From UKL13-2 sp043744255 (GTDB lineage Bacteria > Pseudomonadota > Gammaproteobacteria > Burkholderiales > Usitatibacteraceae): DNA of 64,000 nucleotides. The position numbers and the translations under genes are program-made. The notes beneath the pieces are model-generated. The model had not been told where the DNA came from, made no database searches, and saw only the letters and a program-made list of their open reading frames with translations. This document shows, piece after piece, positions 8,177 through 16,586 of the stretch. Within the stretch, counting starts at the first letter, position 1, and every line of letters begins with the position of its first letter. The stretch is from contig JAYTVA010000049.1 of assembly GCA_043744255.1 (NCBI GenBank), positions 1 to 64,000 of the forward strand, written 5' to 3'.

Positions 8177-8504
8177 AGGGGACATTGTATTTCCGGCCAA
8201 TACCCCCGCGCGGGTCGCCGCGCGCGTTACCGTTGAGCTTCGTGATGTGTCGCTCCAGGATCAGCCGTCGAGCGTCGTTGCCAGCAGAATTATCTACGAC
8301 ATCGCTGTTGGTCCGAATGCGCGTGTGCCGTTTGCACTTGATGCACCGTCGCTTCCGTCCAATCGATCCTTGGCGATGCGTGTTCAGGTGGATCTGCAAC
8401 TCAACCAACGCCATGCACCGGGCGATTATTTGTCCACGGTGAATATTGCCGTCGCCAACAAGGATGATGTTCGTGCCTTGTCGGTACCGGTCGCGCCGAT
8501 CTAA
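8154..8504 (+). CDS. YbaY/YscW-like beta-sandwich domain protein
   Basis: 116 residues. The start ATG at 8154 overlaps the end of the ATP-grasp gene by 23 bases, indicating coupling. The sequence pattern (a beta strand, then VTVELRDVSLQDQPSSVVAS, a gap, RVPFALD, and a final MRVQVDL strand) is that of the YbaY/YscW domain known from lipoproteins and type III secretion pilotin chaperones. Unlike those, it has no signal peptide or lipobox, so it would stay in the cytoplasm or travel with a partner. Its conserved position behind the ligase makes it a candidate accessory or carrier protein. The family assignment is from motif resemblance. Confidence 0.68.
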   Translation: MTKLRRLEGDIVFPANTPARVAARVTVELRDVSLQDQPSSVVASRIIYDIAVGPNARVPFALDAPSLPSNRSLAMRVQVDLQLNQRHAPGDYLSTVNIAVANKDDVRALSVPVAPI

Positions 8505-8567
8505 GCGATCAGTAGCAGGTGCCGCGAGCTATGCGAACGTCAATCAAACGGAGATTCACGATCATGA

Positions 8568-8610
8568 TCCCCTAATCAGGGGATGGGGCATCCCGCGATT
8601 GGAGTATTGC
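8568..8610 (+). promoter_or_regulatory. GTATTGC-type intergenic element, copy B
   Basis: A left palindrome CCCCTAATCAGGGG is followed by ATGGGGCATCCCGCGATT and GGAGTATTGC. It is one of the two fullest copies (compare 23308-23355). It lies about 264 bases before the subtilase start, in the 369-bp gap 8505-8873. The rest of that gap shows no gene. Confidence 0.7.
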
Positions 8611-8873
8611 CGATGCCGACCAGCGAGGCTATTCTCAACCCGTCTCAATTCAATTCAACACAACTCAACGCATGGCGGCAATGAGCTGGATGTAGCGTGC
8701 CGCGCGCAATGCAATCTGCATGCGAACTAGGGAGGCGTGTCTTGGCATCTAGGCGCGCGCACGTTCGGCAGCATGCACGCGCCAGTACATAGGCGTCTGC
8801 AACCGGAGATGGCGCGAGCCGGATGTAGTTCGATGCTGGACTGTCCTTCCATTTTCTCCCGGAGAAATTCACC

Positions 8874-10901
8874 ATGAGCGCTATCACCATCAATGGAATT
8901 ACCATCGACCCGGCGGCTCCGAAAGTGGAGCGGGCCACGTTCTCACTGGATCATGCGACCGCGCATGAATCCGATTACATCCTCGTGCAGACACGTGCGC
9001 CGCTGACCGCCGCGCAACGCACGCAGCTCGGCAAAGCGGGTGCCGATATTCTTGAGGCGGTGCCCGGTAGCGCGCTGGTCTGCCACTTCCCCAAGACGGG
9101 CCTCGCGAGTGTGCGCAATTTGCCGTTCGTTGCGTGGGCCGACATCTATCCAGCGGTGGTAAAAATTTCCGCCGGTTTGCGTCAGCTCGATTCGCAGCCG
9201 GGTGGTGTGCCCGCCGGACGGGCGATGATGGCGAAACCCGCCGCACGCGATGCCACGCGGGTGGTGATCGATGTGGTCCTGCATCGCAACGCGAACGTGA
9301 AGCAGGCGGCGAAGCGTATCGCCGAGGCCGCGCACCAGCCAGTCGCTGAGGTGGCGATTGCGGGCGGCAAAATTCGCCTGACCATGAAACAGCGCCGCCT
9401 CGAAGATGTCGCGGCTCTTGATGAAGTACGACACCTTGAGCAAGTACTGCCGCGCCAGCTTTCAAACGGGATTGCGCGGCAGATCATGCGGGTGCCGAGC
9501 GACGTCAGCAGCAGCGGCGCCGACGGCAAAGGCGAAGTGATTGCGATCTGCGATACCGGTTTTGACAAAGGCTCGACCACGGATGTGCACCCCGCATTCA
9601 AAGGGCGCGTGAAAAAACTGTACGCATTAGGTCGCGCTGGCAGACGCGATGATCCGGACGGTCACGGCACCCATGTGGCGGGCTCGGCGCTTGGCGATGG
9701 CGTATCAAAAACCGATGGGCCGGTACGCGGTACGGCACCGGCCGCGAAGCTGGTGCTGCAGTCCGTACTCGACAACCAGGGCGGGCTGGGCGGATTGCCG
9801 AATGATCTTAAGGATCTGTTCACGCCGCCGTATCAGGTCGATAACGCGCGCATCCATTCCAACTCATGGGGCACACCCGGTAACCCCGGCGCGTACGATC
9901 AGCAGGCATTTGAGGTGGATGATTTTATCTACCGCAAACGTGACATGCTCATTTGCTTCTCGGCCGGCAACGAAGGTACAGATCAAGATGCGAATGGCCA
10001 GATCGATGCAAACTCGGTCACACCGCCGGCCACCGCGAAAAACTGCCTGACCATCGGTGCCAGCGAGAACAATCGCCCCGACCACACCGACACCTATGGC
10101 GACGACTGGCCGAACGATTTTCCTGCCAACCCGATCAAGTCGGACAAGGTTGCGGACAACCCCGATGGCATGGTGGCTTTCAGCAGTCGTGGCCCAACCA
10201 ATGACGAGCGTATCAAACCCGATATCGTCGCGCCCGGTTCGTACATTCTCTCCACGCGCTCGCGCGCGACCAAATCAGAAGGGTGGGGATTGTCCAAGGA
10301 CCCGCTGTACATGTTCGAGGGCGGCACCAGTATGGCAACGCCGCTGGTCGCCGGATGCGTCGCGGCAGTGCGCGCGTTTTTGCGCGTGAAGCACGGCATG
10401 AAAAAACCGAGTGCAGCATTGTTAAAGGCGCTGCTGATCAACGGTGCACATGACCTCGTTGGCCAATATGTGCCGTCGGAGTCGGGTGGGATCCCCAACA
10501 ACAGCGAGGGGTTTGGCCGCGTGGATCTACAGGCCGTGGTGGGCCCGTACGGCGCTGGCGAAAGCGTACAGTTTTTCGACGAAGCAAAAAAGCTCGATAC
10601 CGGTGCGCGCGACGACCGGAGTGTCGCGATGCCTGCCAGCGCGCGGCGAATCAAGGTCACGCTCGTTTGGACTGATCCCCCCGGCGAGGGCTTGCAGAAT
10701 GATCTCGATCTGATCGTCGCGGTCGGCAACCAAGAACGCCACGGCAACATGCCGGTGGGATCGAAATTATTTGATCGCAAAAATAACGTCGAGCAAGTGA
10801 CGTGGGATCAGCTACCCGCTGGCAACGTCAGGCTGTCGGTCGTCGCCCATGGCATTACCCTGAATCCGCAGAACTATGCGCTGGTCGTGCGTGTCGGCTA
10901 G
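8874..10901 (+). CDS. Subtilisin-like serine peptidase (S8)
   Basis: 675 residues. The start ATG at 8874 has GGAGAA nine bases upstream. The catalytic triad is visible: Asp227 in ICDTGFD, His264 in DGHGTHVAG and Ser486 in GGTSMATP, with the NSWG and FSAGNEG segments between. Residues 1 to about 200 form an N-terminal region resembling a propeptide-like or protease-associated part (VQTRAPLTAAQRTQLGKAGADI), and residues from about 560 form a C-terminal beta domain (RIKVTLVWTDPPG, NDLDLIV). No signal peptide is visible, which is unusual. The papain-like gene follows 53 bases later. It may mature or process neighbouring products; the target is unknown. Confidence 0.94.
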   Translation: MSAITINGITIDPAAPKVERATFSLDHATAHESDYILVQTRAPLTAAQRTQLGKAGADILEAVPGSALVCHFPKTGLASVRNLPFVAWADIYPAVVKISAGLRQLDSQPGGVPAGRAMMAKPAARDATRVVIDVVLHRNANVKQAAKRIAEAAHQPVAEVAIAGGKIRLTMKQRRLEDVAALDEVRHLEQVLPRQLSNGIARQIMRVPSDVSSSGADGKGEVIAICDTGFDKGSTTDVHPAFKGRVKKLYALGRAGRRDDPDGHGTHVAGSALGDGVSKTDGPVRGTAPAAKLVLQSVLDNQGGLGGLPNDLKDLFTPPYQVDNARIHSNSWGTPGNPGAYDQQAFEVDDFIYRKRDMLICFSAGNEGTDQDANGQIDANSVTPPATAKNCLTIGASENNRPDHTDTYGDDWPNDFPANPIKSDKVADNPDGMVAFSSRGPTNDERIKPDIVAPGSYILSTRSRATKSEGWGLSKDPLYMFEGGTSMATPLVAGCVAAVRAFLRVKHGMKKPSAALLKALLINGAHDLVGQYVPSESGGIPNNSEGFGRVDLQAVVGPYGAGESVQFFDEAKKLDTGARDDRSVAMPASARRIKVTLVWTDPPGEGLQNDLDLIVAVGNQERHGNMPVGSKLFDRKNNVEQVTWDQLPAGNVRLSVVAHGITLNPQNYALVVRVG

Positions 10902-10954
10902 CGCCTAAATATCACTTCCAGTACTCGCCTCCAACATCGACAAAAGGAGCCATC

Positions 10955-13054
10955 ATGCCCAAACGATCCTTTCAGATTGGCACCACGGCACACACCCTCG
11001 ACGCGCGCCCAGATCGACTCGATCTGCGCGATCGGGAATACCTGCCGCCGGTGCATTCGCTGCCGCCGCACTTTCCCGAAGAGCAAACGCTGACGCGCTA
11101 CCTTGAGTCTTATGTGAAAAGCAATTTGATCCTTGATCAAGGCAAAGAAGGAGCCTGCACCGGGTTCGGTCTTGCCGCCGTTGCCAATTATTTGTTGTGG
11201 ACGCGGGCGCTCAGAGCGGGCAACACTGAGGGCTTCACCGCCGTCAGCCCGCATATGTTTTACGACCTCGCCCAGTTCTACGACGAGTGGCCGGGCGAAG
11301 ACTATGACGGGTCGAGCTGTCGCGGCGCGATGAAGGGTTGGCACAAGCATGGCGTGTGCGAGGCCGCACGCTGGACGCACAGCGTGCGCCGCAAAGCGCC
11401 GCGTGCCAAGAAACCGTATAAGCCCACTGACGATTGGTCGTTCGACGCGGCGGCGCGGCCGGTCGGCGTCTACTATCGCGTCAACCGCCACTCGGTCGTC
11501 GATATGCAGGCGGCTATCCTGAACATGGGTGCCGTCTATGTTTCCGCGTGCGTGCATGGCGGTTGGGATCTGGAAACGCCAAAGAAAAAATCCAAGGCGC
11601 TTACGCATGGATCCTTGCCCGTGATGAAATACGATGAAGCGACCAAGCTCACGGGTGCGCACTCGTTTGCGCTGGTCGGCTATAACGAATTCGGCTTTGT
11701 GGTGCAGAACTCGTGGGGCACCGACTGGGGCGCGAGCGGCTTTGCGATCCTGACATATGGCGATTGGGTCGACAACGGCACCGACGCGTGGGTGTGCTCG
11801 CTCGGTGTGCCACAGACCACCCAACCGACCGGTGCCGGTGTCGCCACTAGTTCCCCCGCGCGCCAAAACGGTGGTACTTCGCTGCTCTCGGGTGACAGCA
11901 AAGCCGACACTGCCATCCTGTCTGCTACCGCGCCGCCGTGGCCCACGCAACGCGCCTATCAGCACGCAGTCGTCGTCGGCAATAACGGTCAAGTGCGTAT
12001 GAGCATGCCCAACATCGGCACTGCCGCCGGTTTGGTCGAGCTGATCATCAAAGACAACCTTGGCCAGTGGCTGGCCAGCGTGCCGAAAGCGCAGCGCAAG
12101 GTGGCGATTTACGCGCATGGCGGGCTGAATAATGAGGCAGATTCAATCAACCGCATTCGCATCATCGCCCCGTATTTTCTCGCCAACGGCGTGTACCCGC
12201 TGTTCTACACCTGGCGTACCGGCGCGCTGGAAACGATAAAGTCAAAACTCGAAGATGTATTCGGCATCGAGCCCACTGAAGCGATTTCGACTGGCTTCTT
12301 TAGCGATGCCAAGGACAAACTATTGGAAGCGGTCGCGCACGCCGCGCGCTGGATGTGGAACGAGATGAAGGACAACGCCGAGGCGGCGCAGGCCGAGGGT
12401 CGCGCACTGGCGCTGATCGCCGACAACCTCGCCAAGCTGCAAAAAAAATATCCCGGTACCGAGTTCCATTTGGTCGGCCACTCCGCAGGCTCGTTCGTGC
12501 ACGGCTATCTGCTGGATCTATTGGCCAAGGCCAGCGCCACAGCCGCCTCCCTGACCCTCTATGCGCCCGCCTGCTCGCTCGATTTTGCGGCGCAACATTT
12601 CATCGCACCAGAGCCAGTGCCCGCAGATAAGCTGTGGCTGCACATGCTCTCCGATGAGCGCGAGAAAGAAGACACCGCCGGTCCCTATGGAAAATCGTTG
12701 CTCTATCTCGTTTGTCGTGGCTTTGAAGAGGTGCGCAAGACGCCAATCGCGGGACTGCAACACTGCATCGATACCACCGCCAGCAACCACGATGACGATG
12801 CGTGGAACATCGCCGCATGGTCACAAGTGAGTGACTGGCGCGCGTGGGTCAATGCACTCCCGCCACAACCCGACAATCGCCCAGCATGCGAAGTCGTCAC
12901 GACCGACCACGTCTCCACCGGCAAGAACTTCATCCCAGCCTCGCACGGCTCATTCGACAACAACCGGGAAGTGATCGAACGGACCATTAACCGCATTCTT
13001 GGTAATCCGCCGGATGCGGCGTTGGCGGTGCCAGTGGAGGATCTTGGCACGTGA
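10955..13054 (+). CDS. Papain-like (C1) peptidase fused to alpha/beta hydrolase
   Basis: 699 residues from the ATG at 10955, preceded by AAAGGAG; the longer frame reading into the upstream gene is ignored. The N-terminal half is a C1-type peptidase: Gln62 and Cys68 in DQGKEGACTGFG, His236 in GAHSFALVGY and Asn252 in QNSWGTDWG. After a Ser/Thr-rich linker (about 285-330) comes an alpha/beta hydrolase-like domain with KVAIYAHGGLN and the nucleophile elbow VGHSAGS (Ser510). The order peptidase-linker-hydrolase in one chain is rare to my knowledge. No signal peptide is seen. It lies in the same unit as the subtilase. The activity of the second half (lipase, esterase or peptidase) cannot be decided. 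Confidence 0.9.
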   Translation: MPKRSFQIGTTAHTLDARPDRLDLRDREYLPPVHSLPPHFPEEQTLTRYLESYVKSNLILDQGKEGACTGFGLAAVANYLLWTRALRAGNTEGFTAVSPHMFYDLAQFYDEWPGEDYDGSSCRGAMKGWHKHGVCEAARWTHSVRRKAPRAKKPYKPTDDWSFDAAARPVGVYYRVNRHSVVDMQAAILNMGAVYVSACVHGGWDLETPKKKSKALTHGSLPVMKYDEATKLTGAHSFALVGYNEFGFVVQNSWGTDWGASGFAILTYGDWVDNGTDAWVCSLGVPQTTQPTGAGVATSSPARQNGGTSLLSGDSKADTAILSATAPPWPTQRAYQHAVVVGNNGQVRMSMPNIGTAAGLVELIIKDNLGQWLASVPKAQRKVAIYAHGGLNNEADSINRIRIIAPYFLANGVYPLFYTWRTGALETIKSKLEDVFGIEPTEAISTGFFSDAKDKLLEAVAHAARWMWNEMKDNAEAAQAEGRALALIADNLAKLQKKYPGTEFHLVGHSAGSFVHGYLLDLLAKASATAASLTLYAPACSLDFAAQHFIAPEPVPADKLWLHMLSDEREKEDTAGPYGKSLLYLVCRGFEEVRKTPIAGLQHCIDTTASNHDDDAWNIAAWSQVSDWRAWVNALPPQPDNRPACEVVTTDHVSTGKNFIPASHGSFDNNREVIERTINRILGNPPDAALAVPVEDLGT

Positions 13055-13070
13055 GGCCGGGGACGAAAAA

Positions 13071-13169
13071 ATGGGTTCGTTGCTTGAGCAGGCCCGTGGA
13101 TACGTGGGTTTGGTGAAGGTCGGGGTAGGCGCACGGGTCGCACTGCCCAAATCCGTGAGAGGCCGGTAA
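13071..13169 (+). CDS. Possible very small ORF, 32 residues
   Basis: MGSLLEQARGYVGLVKVGVG begins 16 bases after the stop of the papain-like gene with GGGGA upstream, and ends in RGR before TAA. It could be a genuine microprotein or chance. Nothing else supports it. Confidence 0.15.
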   Translation: MGSLLEQARGYVGLVKVGVGARVALPKSVRGR

Positions 13170-13237
13170 GGAGCGAAAACCCAGATCCGCGTTGACTTAC
13201 CCATTCCCTAAGGCACGAATCCGGCAGCGGCAGATGG

Positions 13238-13260
13238 TTGTACTCCGAACGGCGTATTGC
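13238..13260 (+). promoter_or_regulatory. GTATTGC-type intergenic element, copy C
   Basis: TTGTACTCCGAACGGCGTATTGC: the palindromic TACTCCGAACGG(A/C)GTA form also found at 36112-36157 and 43191-43217. It lies about 290 bases before the next gene (13551), in the 496-bp gap 13055-13550. The remainder of that gap shows no convincing gene apart from a doubtful 32-residue frame. Confidence 0.6.
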
Positions 13261-13550
13261 CAGGGTTAGGTGCTGGGCGTATCTTCAACTCGTATGCATT
13301 CAGCAGAACGGTAGTCGCGAGCAGCGAATCGAAATGAAGGGTCGAACTATTTCGCGCGAGTGCACACGTTGAAAAGTGCCTGCGCGCCTGACGAATTTTC
13401 GCTCGCGTCGTTGTCACTCAATGGCGGCGACGCTGCGCCGCCATCGCTTGTCCTTGGTGCTGGCAACCTTTGCGTCGTTACCCGGCTGTTGTTGCGGCGC
13501 GGTCGTCACCAGTCCCGGTGTTTGACTCCCTCCACAACAAGGAGACCATC

Positions 13551-13982
13551 ATGTTCAATATTTATCATTACAGCAAATTCGCAAGCCTCTGCTTGGTTGC
13601 CGCACTGTCTGTCAGCGCAACGCCGGCGACTGCGCAAAACGTTTCCCTCGATAGCAAAGTCTATATTGCCGATGCGGGCGAAAAAGGCAAATCCGCTGAC
13701 GAAAAAGCGGATGTCCTCACCTTCAAGGACGGCAAGTTTCATTCCAGCAGCTGCGATCAGTATGGCTATGGCAAGGGCGATTACAAAGCGGCCGCCCAAG
13801 GTGACGCGATCACCTTTGAAGCCGAGACCACTAGCGCGAAAGATGGGCGTTTGACATGGAAAGGAGCCGTGCGCGGCGATGTCATTGAGGGCACGTTTAT
13901 CCACTATCGCAAACCCGGTTTCTTTAACGCCAACCCCGCGCCCATCGAACACTGGTTCAAGGGCAAAGCCAAGAGCCTTTAA
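13551..13982 (+). CDS. Small exported protein of unknown function
   Basis: 143 residues from the ATG at 13551, with AAGGAG ten bases upstream. A Sec signal peptide is clear (LCLVAALSVSATPATAQ), leaving a mature protein of about 120 residues with alternating polar and aromatic residues (VLTFKDGKFHSSSCDQYGYG, ITFEAETTSAKDGRLTWKG, VIEGTFIHYRKPGFF), which suggests a small beta-barrel or beta-sandwich resembling a lipocalin-like fold. One internal Cys is seen. I do not recognise the family. It is flanked on both sides by copies of the GTATTGC element and is therefore probably its own transcription unit. Confidence 0.8.
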   Translation: MFNIYHYSKFASLCLVAALSVSATPATAQNVSLDSKVYIADAGEKGKSADEKADVLTFKDGKFHSSSCDQYGYGKGDYKAAAQGDAITFEAETTSAKDGRLTWKGAVRGDVIEGTFIHYRKPGFFNANPAPIEHWFKGKAKSL

Positions 13983-14024
13983 TTTCGCTAGGGGTTGGCT
14001 GCCCACAACTAAAGTTGCATGCAG

Positions 14025-14069
14025 CCCATCCCCCGATTGCGGGATGGGGTACCGCGATCAGAGTATTGC
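14025..14069 (+). promoter_or_regulatory. GTATTGC-type intergenic element, copy D
   Basis: CCCATCCCCCGATTGCGGGA, TGGGGTACCGCGATCA, then GAGTATTGC. The left half is a near palindrome (CCCGATTGCGGG). It lies about 147 bases before the tyrosinase start. Confidence 0.68.
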
Positions 14070-14215
14070 GGCGACGCATTTTCTGGCATAGCGTGGCATC
14101 TGTAACCGCAACGCGTGTTGTAGTGCGCGGCTGGGTGAGTGCGGCGCTGCGCGAGCCATGGCTGACGCTATAGATCGCCAGTGACCAATTGCTCCGCGTT
14201 GAGAGGGTCATATCG

Positions 14216-15433
14216 ATGAACGTTGAAATTCTGATCAACAACAGTGCCGATCCGCGTGCCCGTTATCTCACGTGGGCGCGTTCGCCGTGCAAGATTCGGC
14301 TATCCGATGCCACTGGACTAAGCGCACCGCCGCAAATCGAGATTCGTAGCAACACTGCAGCGGGTGGCGGGGAGTTGCGCTTCAGCAAGGCCAACCGCAA
14401 GGCGCAGTCGAAATCACTCAAGCTCACGTTGCCGCTGGACGGTACGTCGGTCAGTTTTTCAGCGGCGGGTCGTTTCGGGAAACCAAGCGCTACCGACGGA
14501 GATGTAGCAATTGAAGTGTTCGTCGGCGCGACGCGGCTGGTGTCAGTGCCGGTGATGGTGCGCATTCGCAAGGACGTCACCACGCTTTCGGCGGGCGAGC
14601 GCGACCGTTTCATCGCCGCCTATGCCGCGCTTAACAACCGAGGCACTGGGCGCTACGCTGATTTTCGTAATGTCCATACCAATGCAGGCTCGCCCGAGGC
14701 GCACGGCGAACCCGCATTCCTGCCGTGGCACCGCGCCTATCTGGTCGATCTTGAGCGTGAGTTGCAGGCAATTGACCCGAGTGTGGCGCTGCACTATTGG
14801 CGCTTTGATCGGCCCGCGCCGAGCCTGTTTGCGCCGGAATTCATGGGGGCGTCCGATAGCCTCGGTAATGTGGTTTTCGCGGCCGGAAATCCCCTGCAAT
14901 TCTGGACCACTGATGGGCGCTTGGGCGTGACGCGCCGACCATTGTTCAATACGTCGGCGAGCCCGAGCGACGTCATCAATGAGGCGGACGTGCTCGCGAG
15001 TGGCAATGACTTCGCTACCTTTCGGGACATGGAAGGTAACCCGCACGGGCAGGCGCATGTCTCATTTGGTGGATCGATTTCGTCGATCCCGACGGCGGCC
15101 AAAGACCCGCTATTTTTTCTGCTGCACGCCAACGTTGATCGGCTCTGGGCAAAATGGCAACGCAAGGTCGGACGCTTCGATGCATCGGCAGCCGATTCGT
15201 TCGCGCCCGGCGTGTTTCGTGTCGGCCATAATCTGGACGACACCATGTGGCCGTGGAACGGCGTGGTAACCCCGCCGCGCCCATCGACCGCGCCCGGTGG
15301 GGCGCTCGCTAACTCGCCATGCGTGACCGCACCGGGGCCCACGCCGCAAGTGCGAAATTGCTTCGACTATCAGGGCGCGATCAGTTCTGCGGCTCAGATG
15401 GGATTCGACTACGATGATGTGCGGTTTGCATGA
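14216..15433 (+). CDS. Tyrosinase-family binuclear copper oxidase
   Basis: 405 residues from the ATG at 14216 with GAGAGG upstream. Copper site A: His154, His163 and His172 (NVHTNAGSPEAHGEPAFLPW, then HR). Copper site B: His277 and His281 (NPHGQAHVSFGG) and His304 (FLLHANVDRLW). All six ligands are present, so a type 3 copper monophenol/diphenol oxidase is expected. Residues 1 to about 125 form an extra beta-rich N-terminal domain without signal peptide. No separate caddie or chaperone protein is adjacent, but an SCO-like membrane protein is encoded two genes downstream and might supply copper. It is first gene of a unit with the HEAT-like protein. Confidence 0.93.
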   Translation: MNVEILINNSADPRARYLTWARSPCKIRLSDATGLSAPPQIEIRSNTAAGGGELRFSKANRKAQSKSLKLTLPLDGTSVSFSAAGRFGKPSATDGDVAIEVFVGATRLVSVPVMVRIRKDVTTLSAGERDRFIAAYAALNNRGTGRYADFRNVHTNAGSPEAHGEPAFLPWHRAYLVDLERELQAIDPSVALHYWRFDRPAPSLFAPEFMGASDSLGNVVFAAGNPLQFWTTDGRLGVTRRPLFNTSASPSDVINEADVLASGNDFATFRDMEGNPHGQAHVSFGGSISSIPTAAKDPLFFLLHANVDRLWAKWQRKVGRFDASAADSFAPGVFRVGHNLDDTMWPWNGVVTPPRPSTAPGGALANSPCVTAPGPTPQVRNCFDYQGAISSAAQMGFDYDDVRFA

Positions 15434-15460
15434 CCACACACCCACGAGGAGATCACCGCC

Positions 15461-16414
15461 ATGCCTAAGCCTGATCCTAAACCTAATCCTAAGTCGAAGC
15501 CTGCCAAACCCGCGCCTAGCGCACGGCGCGCGTCGGCCACAAAAACGGCTACAAAAACGGCCACAAAAACGGTCGCGAAAGCCGCCGCATACGGCGTTGG
15601 TTGGTCAACTGCGGTTGATCCTGCGCAGAGTGTCAAGAAGCGCGCCGCCGCGCTCACGGCGTTGGGTTGGGATGTCTGTGAAGACGGCGGAAAGTTCAAC
15701 GCCGTTCTCGATTTGCTGCTCGACGCCACAGCGCCAATCGAGGTGCGTCTCGCCGCGCTGACGTCGGTACAGTCCGCCACGTTTAACGTCAGCAAGTTTG
15801 CGCCGTATCGACCCGATTATCTCCGCGCCTTGCGTAAAGCCTCGCTGGACGCCGATGCGGAAATGCGCCAGCGAACACTCGGCATGCTCGCGCGTGAGAA
15901 CGACGCCAGCACGCAGGAACGGCTGATGGACGGATTGAGAGATCCCGCGAAGGCATTGGTGCCGCCGGAGAAAGCGCTGCAATTGCTAAGCTACGATCTG
16001 CACGCGGGCGCTTATGACATCGCTCGCGAGATCGCCAAGAAGCCGCCGAACGCGGCTGCGCGACGCGAGGCGCTGCGTCTGCTCGCCGCAGACACCGCGT
16101 CCGCGCCGATGTTTGAAAAAATCCTGACTAACCGCACCGAGCCACTCGAAATTCGGCAGCTATCTGCGGCCGCACTTCAGCAACTCGCGCCGAAGAATCT
16201 GCAGGGCCGCGCGCGCGATATCGTGCTTGATCCATCGGAAAGCGACGAGATGAAGACGACTAGTTTTGTCGCGCTCACTCATTTTGGGGCAGCCGATACT
16301 ATCGCCGCAGATCAGAAACTTCAGGATTTTGCCAAGAAAACGCGCGAGGCAAAGACCGGTGGCGCGGGTCTCAAGCGCGCCGTAAAAGAATTCACCACCA
16401 AGCACAAGCTCTAG
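15461..16414 (+). CDS. HEAT-repeat-like protein with Lys/Pro/Ala-rich N-terminal tail
   Basis: 317 residues; GAGGAG precedes the ATG, 27 bases after the tyrosinase stop. Residues 1 to about 45 are low complexity: alternating Lys-Pro (KPDPKPNPKSKPAKPAP) and then TKTATKTATKTVAKAA, similar to histone-H1-like or AlgP-like tails. From about residue 50 the chain is helical with paired-helix repeats (AAALTALGWD, RLAALTSVQSA, RQRTLGMLARENDAST, EALRLLAADTASAP, EIRQLSAAALQQLAP), consistent with HEAT/ARM-type scaffolding. No enzyme motif and no signal peptide are seen. It may be a binding partner of the tyrosinase; this is inference from position. Confidence 0.8.
   Translation: MPKPDPKPNPKSKPAKPAPSARRASATKTATKTATKTVAKAAAYGVGWSTAVDPAQSVKKRAAALTALGWDVCEDGGKFNAVLDLLLDATAPIEVRLAALTSVQSATFNVSKFAPYRPDYLRALRKASLDADAEMRQRTLGMLARENDASTQERLMDGLRDPAKALVPPEKALQLLSYDLHAGAYDIAREIAKKPPNAAARREALRLLAADTASAPMFEKILTNRTEPLEIRQLSAAALQQLAPKNLQGRARDIVLDPSESDEMKTTSFVALTHFGAADTIAADQKLQDFAKKTREAKTGGAGLKRAVKEFTTKHKL
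15538..15580 (+). repeat. 12-bp in-frame tandem repeat coding Thr-Lys-Thr-Ala
   Basis: The unit ACAAAAACGGCN is repeated three times with small changes at 15539-15577, inside the N-terminal tail of the HEAT-like gene. Such tracts can change copy number by slippage in steps of four residues. Confidence 0.6.
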
Positions 16415-16586
16415 CAGCCTGTCGGGCTTAAAGGGAATCGGCTGCAAAATGATCTGGACGGTGCATATTTCCCCGATTTTCGTCGCCGATAGCACAACTA
16501 TTGGCTAGAAAATCGTGAAAATCTGCCCTCGCCCAGCTCATTTTTCGCAACGATTCTTTAAGTCCGACAAGCTGCGAGGCAACGCC

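Noticed and set aside
8742..14101. Short repeated GTGGCATCT-like words before the subtilase and tyrosinase genes as possible sigma-54 sites
   Set aside because: The required GC at the -12 position with correct spacing is missing, and the word is short enough to recur by chance.
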